Assembly: GCA_029779435.1 (NCBI GenBank)
Contig: JAKPAM010000069.1
Location: 1-64,000 of the forward strand
Direction: 5' to 3'
Source of the DNA: Pseudomonadota bacterium
GTDB taxonomy: Bacteria; Pseudomonadota; Gammaproteobacteria; Burkholderiales; Burkholderiaceae_E
DNA: 64,000 nucleotides
The notes under the pieces are model-generated. The model ran no database searches. It was not told the DNA's origin and was given only the letters and a program-made list of their open reading frames with translations. Both the position numbers and the translations under genes were made by a program. Below, in pieces: positions 35,101-44,172 of the stretch (the first letter of the stretch is position 1; each line of letters begins with the position of its first letter).

Positions 35101-35127
35101 CCAGTGTCCTGCGGGACAGGACACTGG
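35101..35127. repeat. Perfect 11-base hairpin between the phosphoesterase and DLH genes
   Basis: CCAGTGTCCTG and CAGGACACTGG pair around a 5-base loop, 30 bases upstream of the phosphoesterase start. It may end transcription from the dienelactone hydrolase gene, or it may be an operator or mRNA structure of the next gene. No T-run follows. Confidence 0.45.
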
Positions 35128-35317
35128 CCAGCGCTTGGTGACTCGCCATTGAAGCGCCAGCACACGTCTGCTGGCAATCCTCAACGTTGTCGATGCGAGC
35201 CGCGGGCGTACTGTTGTTGGACTCTCTCTTCCGAACGCAAAGGTCCTACCGGGGCCGAGGCGTGGCGTGCGGCACCTCGGTTGCCAAGGGGCTCCAGGTT
35301 CGTCGAACCCGGGTGGC

Positions 35318-35983
35318 TCAGCCCAGGTGGCGCTGCAGGAACGCCTGCATCCGTTGCCAGGCCTGATCGGCGAGGCTGGCGTTGTAGACGTCGCCGCGGC
35401 GCTCGTTGAAGAAGCCGTGAGCGGCGTCGTAGCGGTGGATATCGGGCGCGAGGCCGGCACCTTTCATCGCCTTTTCCAGGGCGTCGACCGCCGCAGGCGT
35501 GCACCAATCGTCCTGGTTGGCGAAGTGTCCCTGGAACGGAATCTTGATGTTCACCGGATCGGCGAGCTCGGCGGGTGGGATGCCATAGAAGGAGACCGCT
35601 GCCGAGACCTCGGGCACGTGGACCGCGGCGGCGATCGTCAGCGCGCCGCCCATGCAAAAGCCCATCACGCCCACCTTCGAGCCCGAGGCGGCCAGATGCA
35701 TCGCCGCGCCGCGGACGTCCTGATGGGTGGCGCCGGGGAAGTCGAGGCCGCTCATCAGGTGGTTGGCCTCGTCGGGCTCACCGGTGACGCGGCCCTTGTA
35801 CAGATCGGGTGCCAGCGCGTTGTAGCCGGCGCGCGCGAAGCGGTCGGCCACGCCGCAGATCTGGTCGTTCAGGCCCCACCATTCCTGGATCACGATCACC
35901 GACGGACGCCCTTTGCCGGCCTCGGCGTAGTAGCCGCCGCAACGGCCGCCGTCGGGCCGGTTGAATTCGATCTTCTGTCCCAT
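35318..35983 (-). CDS. Dienelactone hydrolase family protein
   Basis: 221 residues. The nucleophilic cysteine sits in GVMGFCMGGAL, the acid in GHFANQDDWC and the histidine in YDAAHGFFNE, giving the usual Cys-Asp-His triad. QEWWGLN near residue 35 is also typical. AAGGAGACATCCC before the ATG gives a strong start. These cytoplasmic hydrolases open lactones in aromatic degradation, but many members act on unrelated esters. It is a single gene between a non-coding gap and the phosphoesterase operon, so the physiological substrate is not indicated. Confidence 0.9.
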   Translation of the reverse strand: MGQKIEFNRPDGGRCGGYYAEAGKGRPSVIVIQEWWGLNDQICGVADRFARAGYNALAPDLYKGRVTGEPDEANHLMSGLDFPGATHQDVRGAAMHLAASGSKVGVMGFCMGGALTIAAAVHVPEVSAAVSFYGIPPAELADPVNIKIPFQGHFANQDDWCTPAAVDALEKAMKGAGLAPDIHRYDAAHGFFNERRGDVYNASLADQAWQRMQAFLQRHLG

Positions 35984-36249
35984 GGGATGTCTCCTTGTGA
36001 TGATGGCCGTTCACGTACGGCGTAGGGGTTGCAGACAAACCGCCATTCTTGCTCAGAAGACGTCCGAGGCGGAAGACGAAAGCGTCGTGCGAGCGGTCGA
36101 TGGCCACTTCATCGCGGGCCTGGGCATGTCGAAGTTCTTAGGGCCGAACGCGACGGTCAAGCCGCGCCCCGAAGGCAACGTCGATCCGTTTGGCATGACC
36201 AGGCGCTGCCGCGAGCCGATGGGTGTCCACCGGGCGCTGAACGCAGCCC

Positions 36250-36837
36250 TTAGTCGGCGGCGTTTCGTGCGTCCGTCGCCGTGGGCATCGCCAGCAGGTG
36301 CTCGCGCGCGGCGCGCAGCATCGCGTCCGAGCGCTTGGGGTCGGTCATCACGCGCGACAGCGCGAGCGCGCCCACCACGGTGCTGACGGCCGCCATTGCG
36401 GCGGCCTCGTCGCGCGTGCCCAGCGACTCGGCCATGCGCGCGATGTACTGGTCGACATGGCGGCTCATCACGTCGCGCGTCGACGCGTCGGCACGCCCCA
36501 CGTCGCTGACCAGCGCGGCGATCGCACAGCCGGTCCGCGGCGAATCGCGGTGGGAACGGCTCAGATAGCTGCGGATCATCGCCGCGAAGCCACGCGGCTT
36601 GCCGCCGCCGGCGACGATGGCGTGCGCTTCGCCGGCCTGCAGCGCATGTTCGAGAGCCTCGTCGATCAGCGCCGCGCGCGACGCGAAGTGCGCATAGAAG
36701 CCGCCGTGCGTCAGGCCGGCGCGCTTCATCAGCGCGGCCACGCCCAGCGAGTCGAGGCCGTCGCGCCGGATCTGCTCGGCGGCTTCGTCCAGGATGCGTT
36801 GGTGGCTGCGGGCCTTGTCGGCTTGCGAATGTCCCAT
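36250..36837 (-). CDS. TetR-family transcriptional regulator
   Basis: About 195 residues from ATG 36837, slightly inside the track ORF. The helix-turn-helix is RILDEAAEQIRRDGL followed by LGVAALMKRAGLTHGGFYAHF, which is typical of TetR proteins of the AcrR/YcdC group. The C-terminal ligand domain has GCAIAALVSDVGRAD and MAAVSTVVGALALS. It is divergent from the thiolase-like gene with about 150 bases between, so it probably represses that gene and itself. The ligand is not deducible; an acyl-CoA or fatty acid would fit the neighbour. Confidence 0.9.
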   Translation of the reverse strand: MGHSQADKARSHQRILDEAAEQIRRDGLDSLGVAALMKRAGLTHGGFYAHFASRAALIDEALEHALQAGEAHAIVAGGGKPRGFAAMIRSYLSRSHRDSPRTGCAIAALVSDVGRADASTRDVMSRHVDQYIARMAESLGTRDEAAAMAAVSTVVGALALSRVMTDPKRSDAMLRAAREHLLAMPTATDARNAAD

Positions 36838-36987
36838 GGTGGCGGCGGTATGCGCTGGCGGTCCGTACACTGGTAGACCATTATTACACCGGCGAGCATC
36901 TGCGCCGGCGCCTCGGCGTGCGGGAAGGCAGGCTGTCCGTGCGCGACCCCGGTCGTTTCAACCATTCATCGAATATCGGAGACCAGT

Positions 36988-38175
36988 ATGAGCGAGAAAG
37001 TCATCGTCGGCGGTGTCGGCATGATCCCGTTTTCCAAGCCGGGCGCCAGCCCCAGCTACACCGACATGGGCGCGGATGCGGTGCGTCGTGCGCTGGCCGA
37101 TGCCGGCGTCGGCTACGAGCAGGTGCAGCAGGCCTATGTCGGCTATGTATACGGCGACTCCACCAGCGGACAGACCGCGCTGTACGAGGTCGGCCTGACC
37201 GGGATTCCGATCGTCAACGTCAACAACAACTGCTCCACCGGTTCGACCGCGCTGTACCTGGCGCGCCAGGCGGTTGCGCTGGGTGACGCCGATTGCGTGC
37301 TGGCGCTGGGCTTCGAGCAGATGCAGGCCGGTGCGCTGAAGTCGCACTGGGACGACCGCCCGCGCACCCGCGCCCGCTTCCAGCCGATCATGCTCGAGCT
37401 GACCGCCGACGTTCCGGATCTGCCGCAGGCGCTGCGCACCTTCGGCGGCGCCGGGCGCGAGCACATGCAGAAGTACGGCACCAGGATGGAGACCTTCGCC
37501 GCGATCCGGGCCAAGGCCAGCCGCCATGCCGCGAACAATCCGCTGGCGATCTTCAAGAGCGTGGTCACGACCGAGGACGTGATGAACGACAAGGTGATGT
37601 GGCCGGGCGTGATGACGCGCCTGATGGCCTGCCCGCCGACCTGCGGCGCGGCCGCGGCGATCATCGTCTCGGAACGCTTCGCGAAGAAGCACGGGCTGCG
37701 CACCGACGTGCAGATCCTGGCCCAGGCGATGACCACCGATCCGGTCGAATCCTTCGATCCGCCTTCGCTGATCAGCTATGCGGGATTTCCGATGGCACGG
37801 GCGGCCGCGCAGAAGGTCTACGAGAAGTCCGGCGTCGATCCGAAGGACATCCGCGTGTGCGAGCTGCATGATTGCTTCGCCCAGAACGAGTTGCTCAGCT
37901 ACGAGGCGCTGGGCCTTTGCCCGGAGGGCGAGGGCGAGAAGTTCGTGATGGACGGCGACAACACCTACGGCGGACGGGTGGTCACGAACCCGTCGGGCGG
38001 GCTGCTGTCCAAGGGCCATCCGCTGGGCGCCACCGGACTGGCGCAGTGCTACGAGCTGACCAACCAGCTGCGCGGCACCGCCGACAAACGCCAGGTCGAG
38101 GATGTGCAACTGGCGCTGCAGCACAACCTGGGGCTGGGCGGCGCTTGCGTCGTGACGCTGTACGGCCGCGGCTGA
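36988..38175 (+). CDS. Thiolase-fold lipid-transfer protein (SCP-x type)
   Basis: 395 residues. The reactive cysteine region is NVNNNCSTGSTALYLARQAV. The second half has CELHDCFAQNELLSYEALG and SGGLLSKGHPLGATG, both conserved in sterol-carrier-type thiolases. GGAGACCAGT precedes the ATG. Such enzymes cleave or condense acyl-CoA in side-chain breakdown of branched lipids, although many members lack a proven reaction. The TetR gene upstream and an acyl-CoA ligase-like gene downstream suggest a catabolic unit for a carboxylic acid. Confidence 0.87.
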   Translation: MSEKVIVGGVGMIPFSKPGASPSYTDMGADAVRRALADAGVGYEQVQQAYVGYVYGDSTSGQTALYEVGLTGIPIVNVNNNCSTGSTALYLARQAVALGDADCVLALGFEQMQAGALKSHWDDRPRTRARFQPIMLELTADVPDLPQALRTFGGAGREHMQKYGTRMETFAAIRAKASRHAANNPLAIFKSVVTTEDVMNDKVMWPGVMTRLMACPPTCGAAAAIIVSERFAKKHGLRTDVQILAQAMTTDPVESFDPPSLISYAGFPMARAAAQKVYEKSGVDPKDIRVCELHDCFAQNELLSYEALGLCPEGEGEKFVMDGDNTYGGRVVTNPSGGLLSKGHPLGATGLAQCYELTNQLRGTADKRQVEDVQLALQHNLGLGGACVVTLYGRG

Positions 38176-38342
38176 GGCCGCCCGCATGTAGGCCCGTATA
38201 CAGTCGCGCCGATCGGATTCGGATCCGCGGCTTGCAGGCCGCAGGTCCGGGATCCCATGGGCGCGCACCCGGAGGAGGAGGCCTGGCACGCTACCGTACC
38301 AGCGTGCGGCCTCGACATGACGACAACAAGAGGAGACGATCG

Positions 38343-39329
38343 ATGGCGAGCTTCATTTTGCGGGGCGCCAGGCGCCTGACGATGTTCGCGGGGCTGTGCG
38401 CGGGCCTGCTGGCCGCAGCGCCGACGATGGCGCAAGGCTATCCGGAACGGCCGGTACGCCTGGTTTCCGTGACCAGCGCGGGCACCGGCGTCGACGACTA
38501 CAGCCGCCGGCTCGCGACTTACCTGAGCCAGAAGCTCGGCCAGAGCTTCGTCGTGGAGAACCGGCCGGGCGCCAATACGATCGTCGCTGCCGACCACGTG
38601 GCGAAGTCCGCGCCGGACGGCTATACGATCCTGTACGGCGTGTCCAGCACGATGGCGGCCAATCCGGCGCTGTACAAGAACCTGCCATACGTGCCGGAGC
38701 GGGATTTCGTGCCGGTGGCCCGCCTGAACGCGATTCCGAACGTGCTGGTCGTTTCGGCGACCTCGCCGCATCGCAGCCTGGACGAGCTGATGGCCGCCGC
38801 ACGTGCGAAGCCGGGCACGCTCAATGTGGGTTACGGAACCTCCGGCTACCGGCTGTTCCTTGCCGCGGTCCACGAGGCCGCCAAGGTCAAGGCCCTGGAC
38901 GTGCCTTACAAGGCCACCGCCAGCGTGCTGCAGGACCTGTTCGGCGGTGTGCTCGACTACACCGTGCTCGAGGTCTCGACGGCGACGCCGCTGATCCAGT
39001 CCGGTCGGGCGCGGGGACTGGCGGTCGTCGGGCCGACGAGGGTCCAGGCGATTCCCGACGTGCCCACGTTGGCCGAGGCCGGCGTGCCGGGCGTCACGCT
39101 GATGAGCTGGACCGGATTGTTCGCGCCTGCCGGTACGCCCGCGGAGATCGTCGAGAAGCTCTCGCGCGCGGCGCTGGAGTTCGTGGAATCGCCACTGGCG
39201 ATGGAGCACTACGCAAGCCGGGGCACGATCGCCTATCCGGCCGCGGGGCCGGAACTGGCCAGGACGATCGCCGAGGACCAGAAGGAGTGGAAGCGCCTGG
39301 CCGACGTCGCAGGGATCGAGCCGCAATAG
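38343..39329 (+). CDS. Bug/TctC-family periplasmic binding protein
   Basis: 328 residues from ATG 38343 with AGGAGACGATCG in front; the track ORF starts too early. The signal peptide ends at APTMAQG. The mature part starts YPERPVRLV and carries the family's VVENRPGANTIVAADHVAKSAPDGYT pattern in pieces, then GYGTSGYR and a C-terminal SWTGLFAPAGTP. These proteins capture carboxylates for tripartite tricarboxylate-type importers or act as orphan sensors. No permease genes follow, so it is an orphan here. The ligand is unknown. Confidence 0.9.
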   Translation: MASFILRGARRLTMFAGLCAGLLAAAPTMAQGYPERPVRLVSVTSAGTGVDDYSRRLATYLSQKLGQSFVVENRPGANTIVAADHVAKSAPDGYTILYGVSSTMAANPALYKNLPYVPERDFVPVARLNAIPNVLVVSATSPHRSLDELMAAARAKPGTLNVGYGTSGYRLFLAAVHEAAKVKALDVPYKATASVLQDLFGGVLDYTVLEVSTATPLIQSGRARGLAVVGPTRVQAIPDVPTLAEAGVPGVTLMSWTGLFAPAGTPAEIVEKLSRAALEFVESPLAMEHYASRGTIAYPAAGPELARTIAEDQKEWKRLADVAGIEPQ

Positions 39330-39466
39330 CGCCGTGTCGCAGTATCCGGTTTCGGGCCCGGCGTCACACGGTAGTCGCGCGCCGCGAAGTCGCACGAGTG
39401 AAGCGGTCGACCCGGAAGTCCTGTCGGTTCGTGAACACGCTAGACTCGCCTGCTGAAGGAGACGCC

Positions 39467-40771
39467 ATGAACCCAATTGCCGGACACACCGCTTCCACGA
39501 AACGCACGAAACCCCGCAGCGCGAGCGCCGTCGCGCGGCCTCGCCGGCTTGCAGGCCTGCCTGCGCTGGCGCTGGCCGCGGCGCTGACCTGGATGGCGCC
39601 CGGCCAGGCGGCAGCGCAGGCGAATGCGACCAAGTCTGCCGCGCCGTTCAAGATCGGTCTTCTGCTCGATATGTCGGGTCCTTATGCCGACATCACGGGA
39701 CCGGGCAGCGTGGCGGCGGCGCGCATGGCGGTCGAGGATTTCGGCGGCAAGGTGCTGGGCCGGCCGATCGAGGTGCTGGCCGTCGATCATCAGAACAAGG
39801 CCGACATCGCCGCGGCCACCGCGCGCGAATGGTTCGACAACCAGGGGGTCGTCGCCATCGTGGACGTGGCCGCCTCGGCCACCGCGCTGGCTGCCAACGA
39901 CATCGCCAAGGCGCGCAACAAGATCATCTTCTTCAACGGCCCGGGCACCACGCGCCTGACCAACGAGGCCTGCGGACCCTATTCGGTGCACTACACCTAT
40001 GACAACTATGCGCTGGCCAAGGGCACTGCCGCGGGTATCGTCAAGCGGGGCGGCGACACCTGGTTCTTCCTGACCGCGGACTACGCGTTCGGACAGGACA
40101 TGGAACGCGAAGCCACCACCTTCATCAAGGCCGGCGGCGGCAAGGTGCTGGGATCGGTGCGCCACCCGCTCAATACGTCGGACTTCTCGTCCTTCGTGCT
40201 GCAGGCCCAGGCTTCCAAGGCCAAGGTCGTCGGCCTGGCCAACGGGGGGGCCGATTTCGTCAACAGCATGAAGCAGATGGCCGAGTTCGGGCTCGCGCAG
40301 CGGGGACAGCAGCCGGCCGCCTTGCTGACCTTTCTGACCGACATCGACAGCCTGGGACTGCCGGCGGCCCAGGGCCTGCTGCTGACCGAGAGCTTCCTGT
40401 GGGACCTCGACGACGATACGCGCGCGTTCAGCAAGCGTTTCAATGCGCAGATGAAGCGCATGCCGACCAGCGCCCAGGCCGGCGTCCATTCGTCGACGCT
40501 GCACTACCTGAAGGCCGTGGCCAAGGCCGGCACCGACGACCCGGCAGCCGTCATGAAGATCATGAAGGACACGCCGATCAACGACTTCTTCGCGAAGAAC
40601 GGCCGGATCCGCGAGGACGGGCGCATGGTGCACGACATGTACCTGGTCGAGGTCAAGAAGCCCTCGGAATCGGCCGGCCGTTTCGACTACTACAAGCTGG
40701 TCTCGGTGATCCCCGGCAACGAGGCGTTCCAGCCGCTGGCGGAATCGCGCTGTCCGCTCGTCAAGAAATGA
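39467..40771 (+). CDS. Branched-chain-amino-acid-type ABC substrate-binding protein
   Basis: 434 residues from ATG 39467 (GAAGGAGACGCC ahead). A long basic leader and RRLAGLPALALAAALTW precede the cleavage site near QAAAQA. The mature domain begins PFKIGLLLDMSGPYADITG, the start of type-1 periplasmic binding proteins, and continues with FFLTADYAFGQDME. The family usually feeds LIV-like ABC importers with amino acids or aromatic and amide compounds. No membrane or ATPase components are nearby. The stop overlaps the ligase start as ATGA, linking ligand capture to CoA activation. Confidence 0.9.
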   Translation: MNPIAGHTASTKRTKPRSASAVARPRRLAGLPALALAAALTWMAPGQAAAQANATKSAAPFKIGLLLDMSGPYADITGPGSVAAARMAVEDFGGKVLGRPIEVLAVDHQNKADIAAATAREWFDNQGVVAIVDVAASATALAANDIAKARNKIIFFNGPGTTRLTNEACGPYSVHYTYDNYALAKGTAAGIVKRGGDTWFFLTADYAFGQDMEREATTFIKAGGGKVLGSVRHPLNTSDFSSFVLQAQASKAKVVGLANGGADFVNSMKQMAEFGLAQRGQQPAALLTFLTDIDSLGLPAAQGLLLTESFLWDLDDDTRAFSKRFNAQMKRMPTSAQAGVHSSTLHYLKAVAKAGTDDPAAVMKIMKDTPINDFFAKNGRIREDGRMVHDMYLVEVKKPSESAGRFDYYKLVSVIPGNEAFQPLAESRCPLVKK

Positions 40772-42441
40772 CCCAGACCCTGCCCGCGCTGCTCGAGCAC
40801 CGGATCCGTGAGCATCCCGATGCCTGTGCACTGATCGATGGCCCGCCGGAGCGGCCCAGGCGCTACAGCTATCACGAGTTCGGCCGGCTCGGCGAGCGGG
40901 CCGCGGCCTGGTTCGCCGCGCGCGGGATCGTCGCAGGCGATCGGGTCGCGTTGTGGATGGTCAATCGCGCCGAGTGGCTGGCCGTCTATTTCGGCTTGCT
41001 GCGGCTCGGCGCCGCCGTGGTCGCCGTCAACACCCGCTACCGAGCCCCTGAACTGCAGCATCTGCTGGCCCTGTCGCGCGCGCGCATGCTGGTTACCGAG
41101 CCCGGATTCCGAGGCATCGATTTTCCGGCGCTGATCGATGAACTCGACGGCGCGCGCCTGCCGGATTTCGAATCCGTGGCGATTCTGCGGGAGCCGCAAG
41201 CCGGTGCGTCCGCCTCGTCGGCTTCATCGGTCTCATCGGCGGCTCGCTTGCCGCAACGGTTGGCTGGCCGGCCGGTCTTCCTTATCGATGCAGCGGGCAG
41301 CGCGGATACCGGTGACAGCGGTGACAGCGGCGAGAGCGCCCCGCCGGACCGCTCCGAGGCCGATGCGCCGGCCACGTTCTACACCACATCGGGCACGACC
41401 AAGGGCCCCAAGCTGGTCACGCATCTGCAGCGCACGATGGCCGGCCACGCGCTCGACGTCGCGCAGCGGCTGGGGTTCGATCGCGGCGATGCGCGCCTGG
41501 CGGCGATGATGCCCTTGTGCGGCACCTTCGGCCTGACCGCCGTGCTCGGTGCGCTGGTCGGCGGCACCCCGACGGTGCTGGTCGACGCCTTCGATCCGGT
41601 GCAGACGACGCGGCTGCTGCGCGACCACCGCATCACCCACGCGTTCTGGACCGATGACATGCTGCGGCGGCTGGCCGCGCAGGCCGACGGCGACCGGCCT
41701 TTTCCCGATGCGCGCCTGTTCGGCTTCGCGGCCTTCGGGCCGGGCGCCGGCGAGCTGGCCGAGACGCTGTGGGCACGCGGCATCCCCGCCCACGGCTTGT
41801 ACGGTTCGAGCGAGGTGCACGCGCTGTTCGCGATCCAGCCCACTGCGCTGCCGATCGCCGAGCGCGTCCGTGGCGGTGGCCGGCCGATGTCCGTCGCGAC
41901 CCGCGTGCGCGTGCGCGATGTCGAGAGCGGCGAGCTGTTGCCGGCCGGCCGGAGCGGCGAACTCGAGTTCGCCTCGCCGAACAATTTCGCCGGCTATTTC
42001 GACAACCCCGCGGCGACCGCGCAGGCGATCACCGAGGACGGTTTCTTCCGGACCGGTGACGTCGGCCAGTTGCGTGCCGATGGCACGTTCGTCTACCAGA
42101 ACCGGGGCGACGACTCGATCCGGCTGTCCGGTTTTCTCGTCGATCCGGCAGAGATCGAGGATCCGATCAAGACGCTGCCCGGCGTCGCAGACGTGCAGGT
42201 CGTGGCGATCGAGATCGCCGGGCGCCAGCGCGCAGTGGCCTTTGTGATTCCGGCCGATGGCCAGGCTCCCGATCCCGAGGCCTTGATCGCGGCCGCAGCC
42301 GGCCTGATGGCCCCTTACCGGACGCCGGCCCGCGTCTGGCTGGTCGATGCGTTTCCGACCACGGCCGGCCCGAACGGCACCAAGATCCAGCGCGGCCGCC
42401 TGCGTGAGATGGCCCGGGCGCGCATCGCCGCCGAAGGCTAG
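40768..42441 (+). CDS. AMP-forming acyl-CoA synthetase-like enzyme with a serine/aspartate-rich insertion
   Basis: 557 residues. The P-loop-like core is TFYTTSGTTKGPKLVTH. GLYGSSEVH, FRTGDVGQL and a late lysine in GTKIQRGRLREMA complete the adenylation motifs. Before the P-loop lies an unusual low-complexity stretch (SASSASSVSSAARL, GSADTGDSGDSGES) encoded by 9-base tandem repeats. The enzyme probably activates a carboxylic acid with CoA in the cytoplasm, supplying the thiolase-like enzyme two genes upstream. ATGA coupling to the binding-protein gene fixes the start. The substrate cannot be inferred. Confidence 0.85.
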   Translation: MTQTLPALLEHRIREHPDACALIDGPPERPRRYSYHEFGRLGERAAAWFAARGIVAGDRVALWMVNRAEWLAVYFGLLRLGAAVVAVNTRYRAPELQHLLALSRARMLVTEPGFRGIDFPALIDELDGARLPDFESVAILREPQAGASASSASSVSSAARLPQRLAGRPVFLIDAAGSADTGDSGDSGESAPPDRSEADAPATFYTTSGTTKGPKLVTHLQRTMAGHALDVAQRLGFDRGDARLAAMMPLCGTFGLTAVLGALVGGTPTVLVDAFDPVQTTRLLRDHRITHAFWTDDMLRRLAAQADGDRPFPDARLFGFAAFGPGAGELAETLWARGIPAHGLYGSSEVHALFAIQPTALPIAERVRGGGRPMSVATRVRVRDVESGELLPAGRSGELEFASPNNFAGYFDNPAATAQAITEDGFFRTGDVGQLRADGTFVYQNRGDDSIRLSGFLVDPAEIEDPIKTLPGVADVQVVAIEIAGRQRAVAFVIPADGQAPDPEALIAAAAGLMAPYRTPARVWLVDAFPTTAGPNGTKIQRGRLREMARARIAAEG

Positions 42442-42510
42442 CGGGCTGTGCGGGAACTTCTGGCCATGAAACGGTGCATTCGGCACAGAAGTTACCGCAC
42501 AGCCCGCTAG
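42438..42510. terminator. 25-base inverted repeat between convergent genes
   Basis: The arms 42438-42462 and 42486-42510 match at 24 of 25 positions (CTAGCGGGCTGTGCGG forms the outer part), with a 23-base loop. It begins at the ligase stop codon and ends two bases before the stop of the opposing aminotransferase gene. A bidirectional terminator or a REP-like intergenic repeat fits best. It lacks T-runs. Confidence 0.6.
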
Positions 42511-42512
42511 GG

Positions 42513-43823
42513 TCAGAGCGCCTGGCTCACGAGGCTCAGTACCTCGTCGTAGATGCCGATCGCCTGGGCGATCTCGTCGGAGGTGACCACGCAGGGCGGG
42601 ACGACGTGGATGCGGTTGTCCTGCACCATCGAGACGAGGTTGCGGGCGAGCAGCTCGGTCTTGATCCGGCCCATGGCGGCTGCCGGCAGCGGTGCCTTGG
42701 TGCCACGGTCGGCGACCAGCTCGATGGCCCAAAAGACCCCGAGACCCCGGACGTCGCCGATGATCGTGTGTTTGTCGGCGAGCTTGGCGAGGGCGGGCCC
42801 GAGGTGGTCGGTGCCGATCATCGCGGCATGCTCGACGATGCGCTCCTCCTTCATGGTGTCGATCGCCGCGACGATCGAAGCCATGGCCAACGGGTGGCCG
42901 CTGTAGGTGAGCCCGCCCGGAAAAACCCGCTCGTCGAAGGCGTGCGCGATCGGGTCGCTGATGATCACGCCGCCCGTGGGGACATACCCGGAGTTCACGC
43001 CTTTCGCGAAAGTGATCAGGTCGGGCACGACGCCATGCTGCCCGAACGCGAACCACGCACCGGTGCGGCCGAACCCGGCCATCACCTCGTCGGCGATATA
43101 GACGATCCCGAACTCGTCGGCCAGCGCACGCACGCCCTGCAGGTAGCCGGGCGGCGGCGGGAAGATGCCGGCGGTGCCCGGCACCGACTCCAGCAGGATC
43201 GCTGCGATCGACGCCGGCCCCTCGGATTCGATGATCCGGCGCAGGTGGGTAAGCGCGCGCTCGGTCTCCTGCTCGGGAGAGGTCGACCAGAACTCGCTGC
43301 GATAGGTGTGCGGCCCGAAGAAATGGACATGCCCACGGGCGTATTCGTTGGGGACGCGGCGCCAGTCACCGGTACTGACGATCGCGGCGCCGGTGTTGCC
43401 GTGGTAGCTGCGATACGTGGATAGCACCTTGTCGCGGCCCGTGAACAGCCGCGCCATGCGGATCGCGTTCTCGTTGGCGTCGGCGCCGCCGTTGGTGAAG
43501 AAGACCTTGCCAAGTCCCGGGGGAGCCAGCTCGGCGATCCGCTTGGCGGCCTCTCCACGGGCGAGGTTCGCGGTTGCCGGGGCGGCGGTGGCCAGCGTTT
43601 GCGCCTGTTTCGCGATGGCCGCGACGACCTTCGGGTGCTGGTGCCCGATGTTGGTGTAGACGAGCTGGCTGGAGAAATCCAGATAGGTGCGGCCGCTGTG
43701 ATCCCAGACCTTCGTGCCGAGACCGCCGGCAATGACCAGCGGCTTCAGCGCAGCCTGGGCCGACCAGGAGTGAAAGACGTAGGAGCGGTCCAGCTCGTAG
43801 GTGAGGGCGTCGAGATCAGTCAT
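42513..43823 (-). CDS. Class III (pyridoxal-phosphate) aminotransferase
   Basis: About 436 residues from ATG 43823, 78 bases inside the track ORF. FFTNGGADANENAIRMAR, STYRSYHGNTGAA, IADEVMAGFGRTG and the Schiff-base lysine in TFAKGVNSGYVPTGG are all family marks. Members use omega-amino acids or taurine-like amines, with pyruvate or 2-oxoglutarate as acceptor. The gene stands alone, converging on the ligase gene and divergent from the toxin-antitoxin pair. Length and motifs are complete; the amine donor is unknown. Confidence 0.9.
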   Translation of the reverse strand: MTDLDALTYELDRSYVFHSWSAQAALKPLVIAGGLGTKVWDHSGRTYLDFSSQLVYTNIGHQHPKVVAAIAKQAQTLATAAPATANLARGEAAKRIAELAPPGLGKVFFTNGGADANENAIRMARLFTGRDKVLSTYRSYHGNTGAAIVSTGDWRRVPNEYARGHVHFFGPHTYRSEFWSTSPEQETERALTHLRRIIESEGPASIAAILLESVPGTAGIFPPPPGYLQGVRALADEFGIVYIADEVMAGFGRTGAWFAFGQHGVVPDLITFAKGVNSGYVPTGGVIISDPIAHAFDERVFPGGLTYSGHPLAMASIVAAIDTMKEERIVEHAAMIGTDHLGPALAKLADKHTIIGDVRGLGVFWAIELVADRGTKAPLPAAAMGRIKTELLARNLVSMVQDNRIHVVPPCVVTSDEIAQAIGIYDEVLSLVSQAL

Positions 43824-43902
43824 CGTGGGGCCTCGTTTCGGCGGCAAGGTGCCGGGATCGGTGCGCCACCCTGGCCGTGGTCGTGGCAGGCACGTTATCA
43901 TA

Positions 43903-43920
43903 TTGGTGTTTAATCACCAA
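43903..43920. promoter_or_regulatory. Operator-like palindrome ahead of the toxin-antitoxin genes
   Basis: TTGGTGTTTAATCACCAA is an 18-base palindrome with one mismatched pair, ending 12 bases before the antitoxin start and overlapping its likely promoter. Ribbon-helix-helix antitoxins usually repress their own operon through such a site. Confidence 0.5.
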
Positions 43921-43932
43921 GGTGAGATCGTC

Positions 43933-44172
43933 ATGAGCCGCCTGACCATTACCCTGTCCGAAGCCCGGTATCGAGCGCTGAAGGAAGCTGCCGTGCAGCG
44001 CGACAAGACGATCGGTCAGTTGATCGACGAAAGCCTGGACTTCTACGGCATCAAATCGCGCGAAGACGCCCGCGATCTGGTGCGCCGCGCTCGGGAACGG
44101 AGTCGGTTGCCGGACGATCAGGCGCTCGCCATGGCTCAGGAGCATGTTCGGGCGGTACGGCGCAAAGCATGA
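43933..44172 (+). CDS. Ribbon-helix-helix antitoxin
   Basis: 79 residues from ATG 43933, which has AAGGTGAGA in front. MSRLTITLSEARYRALKEAA is the strand-helix start of a MetJ/Arc/CopG-type DNA-binding domain. The basic C-terminal half (LVRRARERSRLPDD) would wrap the toxin. Its stop overlaps the toxin ATG (ATGA), the normal order of an antitoxin-first operon. It is expected to neutralise the PIN toxin and bind the palindrome at 43903. Confidence 0.85.
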   Translation: MSRLTITLSEARYRALKEAAVQRDKTIGQLIDESLDFYGIKSREDARDLVRRARERSRLPDDQALAMAQEHVRAVRRKA

